7,103 nt of DNA, taken from assembly GCA_023818905.1 (NCBI GenBank), contig JAMWDE010000033.1:1345-8447 (forward strand). The letters are read 5' to 3'. A program made the translations under genes and the position numbers. Below the pieces are notes generated by a model. The model was not told the origin of the DNA. It saw only the letters and a program-made list of their open reading frames with translations, and searched no databases. The DNA comes from Candidatus Omnitrophota bacterium. Its GTDB lineage: Bacteria > Omnitrophota > Gorgyraeia > Gygaellales > Profunditerraquicolaceae. The number at the start of each line of letters is the position of its first letter. Positions within the stretch are counted from its first letter, which is position 1. Of this stretch, positions 6,012 to 7,103 are shown piece after piece.

Positions 6012-6926
6012 TCATTCATTTGGCCTACTCTTCCATCTACGATGAATCCAGCCCCAATCTGCAGGATACCTACGGATATACCCTTCGATTATGTTGGTCA
6101 ATTTTTGGATATTGATAACCACTGTATCCTGAAAATTTGCAGCTGATTCTAACTGTAAGGGTGGCTCAAAAATAATCTTATGCGTATCGTCCTTCTGCCT
6201 TACTATAAAACAAGGTATTATACTTGCTCCTGTACGACGCGCCAAAACTACCGGACCGGTAGCTGTAGCAGCTTTTCTGCCAAAGAAATCTATAAACACA
6301 CCTCCTGAACCAAAGTTCTGGTCTATGGGTATAAAAACCACTTCATTATTCCGTAATGCCTTAATAGTTGTCTCTACACATACCTTCCTGGGTTGACTGT
6401 ATATCGTCTTTATCTTAAGACGGTTACGTTTTGCCATAAATAATCTTTCCACGCGTCTGTCTCGCATAGGTCTCATAATTCCAGCTACAGGATAACCTTC
6501 CAGGCTCAGCCGCGCCATCAACAAAGGGAAATTGCCAAAGTGGGCGCTTACCAGAATTACGCCTTTGCCTTTATCTAAGGCCTTCTTTAAATTATCCTCA
6601 CCTGATAACCCTACGTGTTTCTTTAGTAGAACGGGCCTATCCATCAAAAACATCAGCTCGGTGCCTGCCTTTGCCATAAAAGTGAAACAATCCTTGGCAA
6701 TCCGTTCTATCTCTTCAGAAGTCTTCTCGCTACCAAAAGCGATATTAAGACTCTCCAAGGCAATACGACGCTGTTTACGCGCAATCCTGCAGCCCAGGAA
6801 TGCAAGTTTAGTTGCAAAGATATAAAGATAGCGCGCAGGAATAAATCTGATTATCAAAGAACAAAAAACTAAACCCAACCAACTAAAGAAGCGAGAAAAG
6901 GCCTTGCGTATCTTTTTATAATCCAT
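6012..6926 (-). CDS. LpxL/HtrB-family lysophospholipid (lipid A-type) acyltransferase
   Basis: A 304-residue inner-membrane-associated acyltransferase. The family transfers acyl chains from acyl-ACP to Kdo-lipid A precursors or other glycolipids and is typically about 300 residues long. An N-terminal hydrophobic anchor lies at about 13-30, then a basic helix with RRIALESLNIAFG (53-65). The catalytic region is GKGVILVSAHFGNFPLL (120-136), then FIPIDQNFGSGGVFIDFFG (198-216), TGPVVLARRTGA (223-234) and a C-terminal PADWGWIHRRWKS (288-300), all hallmarks of LpxL-like proteins. The catalytic HxxxxD/E motif reads H129-F-G-N-F-P134, so the usual acidic partner is missing. This may be a subfamily trait or a change of activity. 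It is the first gene after a good promoter, has almost no leader and no clear ribosome-binding site, and is followed closely by the small membrane protein gene. Membership is firm; lipid A as substrate is uncertain. Confidence 0.9.
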   Translation of the reverse strand: MDYKKIRKAFSRFFSWLGLVFCSLIIRFIPARYLYIFATKLAFLGCRIARKQRRIALESLNIAFGSEKTSEEIERIAKDCFTFMAKAGTELMFLMDRPVLLKKHVGLSGEDNLKKALDKGKGVILVSAHFGNFPLLMARLSLEGYPVAGIMRPMRDRRVERLFMAKRNRLKIKTIYSQPRKVCVETTIKALRNNEVVFIPIDQNFGSGGVFIDFFGRKAATATGPVVLARRTGASIIPCFIVRQKDDTHKIIFEPPLQLESAANFQDTVVINIQKLTNIIEGYIRRYPADWGWIHRRWKSRPNE

Positions 6927-6942
6927 TTAGATAAGTAAAAAA

Positions 6943-6970
6943 ATTATAACAAAAAAAACCAAAAATGCAA
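6943..6970 (-). promoter_or_regulatory. Extended -10 promoter for the acyltransferase operon
   Basis: The minus strand reads TTGCAT (6970-6965), a 16-bp T-rich spacer, then TATAAT (6948-6943) preceded by TGT, giving an extended TGnTATAAT. The expected transcript start is near 6936, leaving only about 10 nt before the ATG at 6926. A perfect -10 with a TG extension makes this the best promoter in the window. Confidence 0.65.
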
Positions 6971-6990
6971 GATTTTTTATACTGGTGTGT

Positions 6991-7043
6991 TGTTGCAACA
7001 TAAAAATGTCATCTTTTTTGCAAAATAGAAATGTCACCTTTTA
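6991..7043. repeat. Two tandem 27-bp direct repeats, period 26 bp
   Basis: The units at 6991-7017 and 7017-7043 match at 23 of 27 positions. They share TTGCAA and, further on, AAATGTCA followed by a C and a T-run; on the minus strand the shared core reads TGACATTT. The first unit also contains the palindrome TGTTGCAACA. Regular spacing of a binding-site-like motif suits transposase recognition at an element end, or a repressor site. Confidence 0.7.
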
Positions 7044-7103
7044 AGAATTCTTTTAAAGAATTTTCTTTTTGGTTTTTAAAGCTCCCTATCTTTTTAAATC
7101 TTA
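7009..7103 (-). CDS. Possible transposase C-terminal tail (partial, runs off window)
   Basis: A reading frame open from the right edge gives 30 codons before a TGA at 7011-7009. It is lysine-rich and ends KGDISILQKR, whose last part is encoded by the repeat unit. Lysine-rich tails read through terminal repeats occur in IS transposases, and the visible RFKKIGSFK could follow a family HPWR-type end. Only the tail is in view, so this may be a non-coding frame. No catalytic DDE residue can be seen. Confidence 0.3.
   Translation of the reverse strand, partial: RFKKIGSFKNQKENSLKEFLKGDISILQKR

Larger units (their letters stand above)
6985..7103 (-). mobile_element. Probable end of an insertion sequence (partial)
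   Basis: The right edge holds two imperfect direct repeats and an open ORF tail ending inside them. This arrangement is familiar from insertion sequences whose terminal transposase-binding repeats overlap the 3' end of the transposase gene (IS481- or ISNCY-like, from memory and not verified). The left boundary is estimated near the TGTGTTGTTGCAACA stretch (6985-7000); the exact end and any target duplication cannot be fixed from one side. The sequence type differs from the neighbouring genes. Confidence 0.4.

Noticed and set aside
7042..7068. Hairpin AATTCTT-TTA-AAGAATT near the right edge as a terminator
   Set aside because: The stem is all A/T except one pair, and no proper T-run follows on the minus strand. 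It lies within the possible transposase tail.

Overview
The window is a compact, AT-rich bacterial segment in which every convincing gene lies on the minus strand, so it is transcribed from right to left. An LpxL/HtrB-type acyltransferase points to a Gram-negative (diderm) cell. The radical SAM enzyme, and a lone BioY in place of visible biotin synthesis genes, fit an anaerobic or fermentative organism. The overall style resembles uncultivated lineages such as Omnitrophota, but that placement is an inference from recalled protein style and not a sequence search.

Layout in order of transcription (high to low coordinates): (1) 6985-7103, the probable end of an insertion sequence. It has two 26-bp-period direct repeats overlapping a 30-codon ORF tail that runs off the window. 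(2) 6943-6970, an extended -10 promoter with a very short leader. (3) 6012-6926, an LpxL-like acyltransferase whose catalytic motif reads HFGNFP instead of HxxxxD/E. (4) 5775-5987, a 70-residue protein with two membrane helices. (5) A 153-bp gap with a long inverted repeat followed by a T-run. (6) 4233-5621, a radical SAM protein with three further C-terminal cysteines, overlapping by 23 bp (7) 3680-4255, a membrane kinase of the DGK1/SEC59/VTE5 type. (8) 3056-3619, BioY, with a candidate promoter inside the end of the kinase gene. (9) 2576-3028, a free-standing CBS-pair protein. (10) 1159-2553 and (11) 1-1162, two different ArsB/P-protein/SLC13-type permeases joined by an ATGA stop-start overlap. 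The second permease runs off the left edge.

There are two functional blocks. The right block (acyltransferase, small membrane protein, radical SAM enzyme, lipid/polyprenol kinase) looks like envelope or lipid chemistry, and the radical SAM substrate is unknown. The left block (BioY, CBS pair, two paralogous ion-transporter-superfamily permeases) looks like a transport operon. Tight spacing and the ATGA overlap suggest the CBS protein and the permease pair are made together, with the CBS protein a possible nucleotide-sensing regulator. No gene-free stretch exceeds 300 bases. No tRNA, rRNA or CRISPR array was seen.
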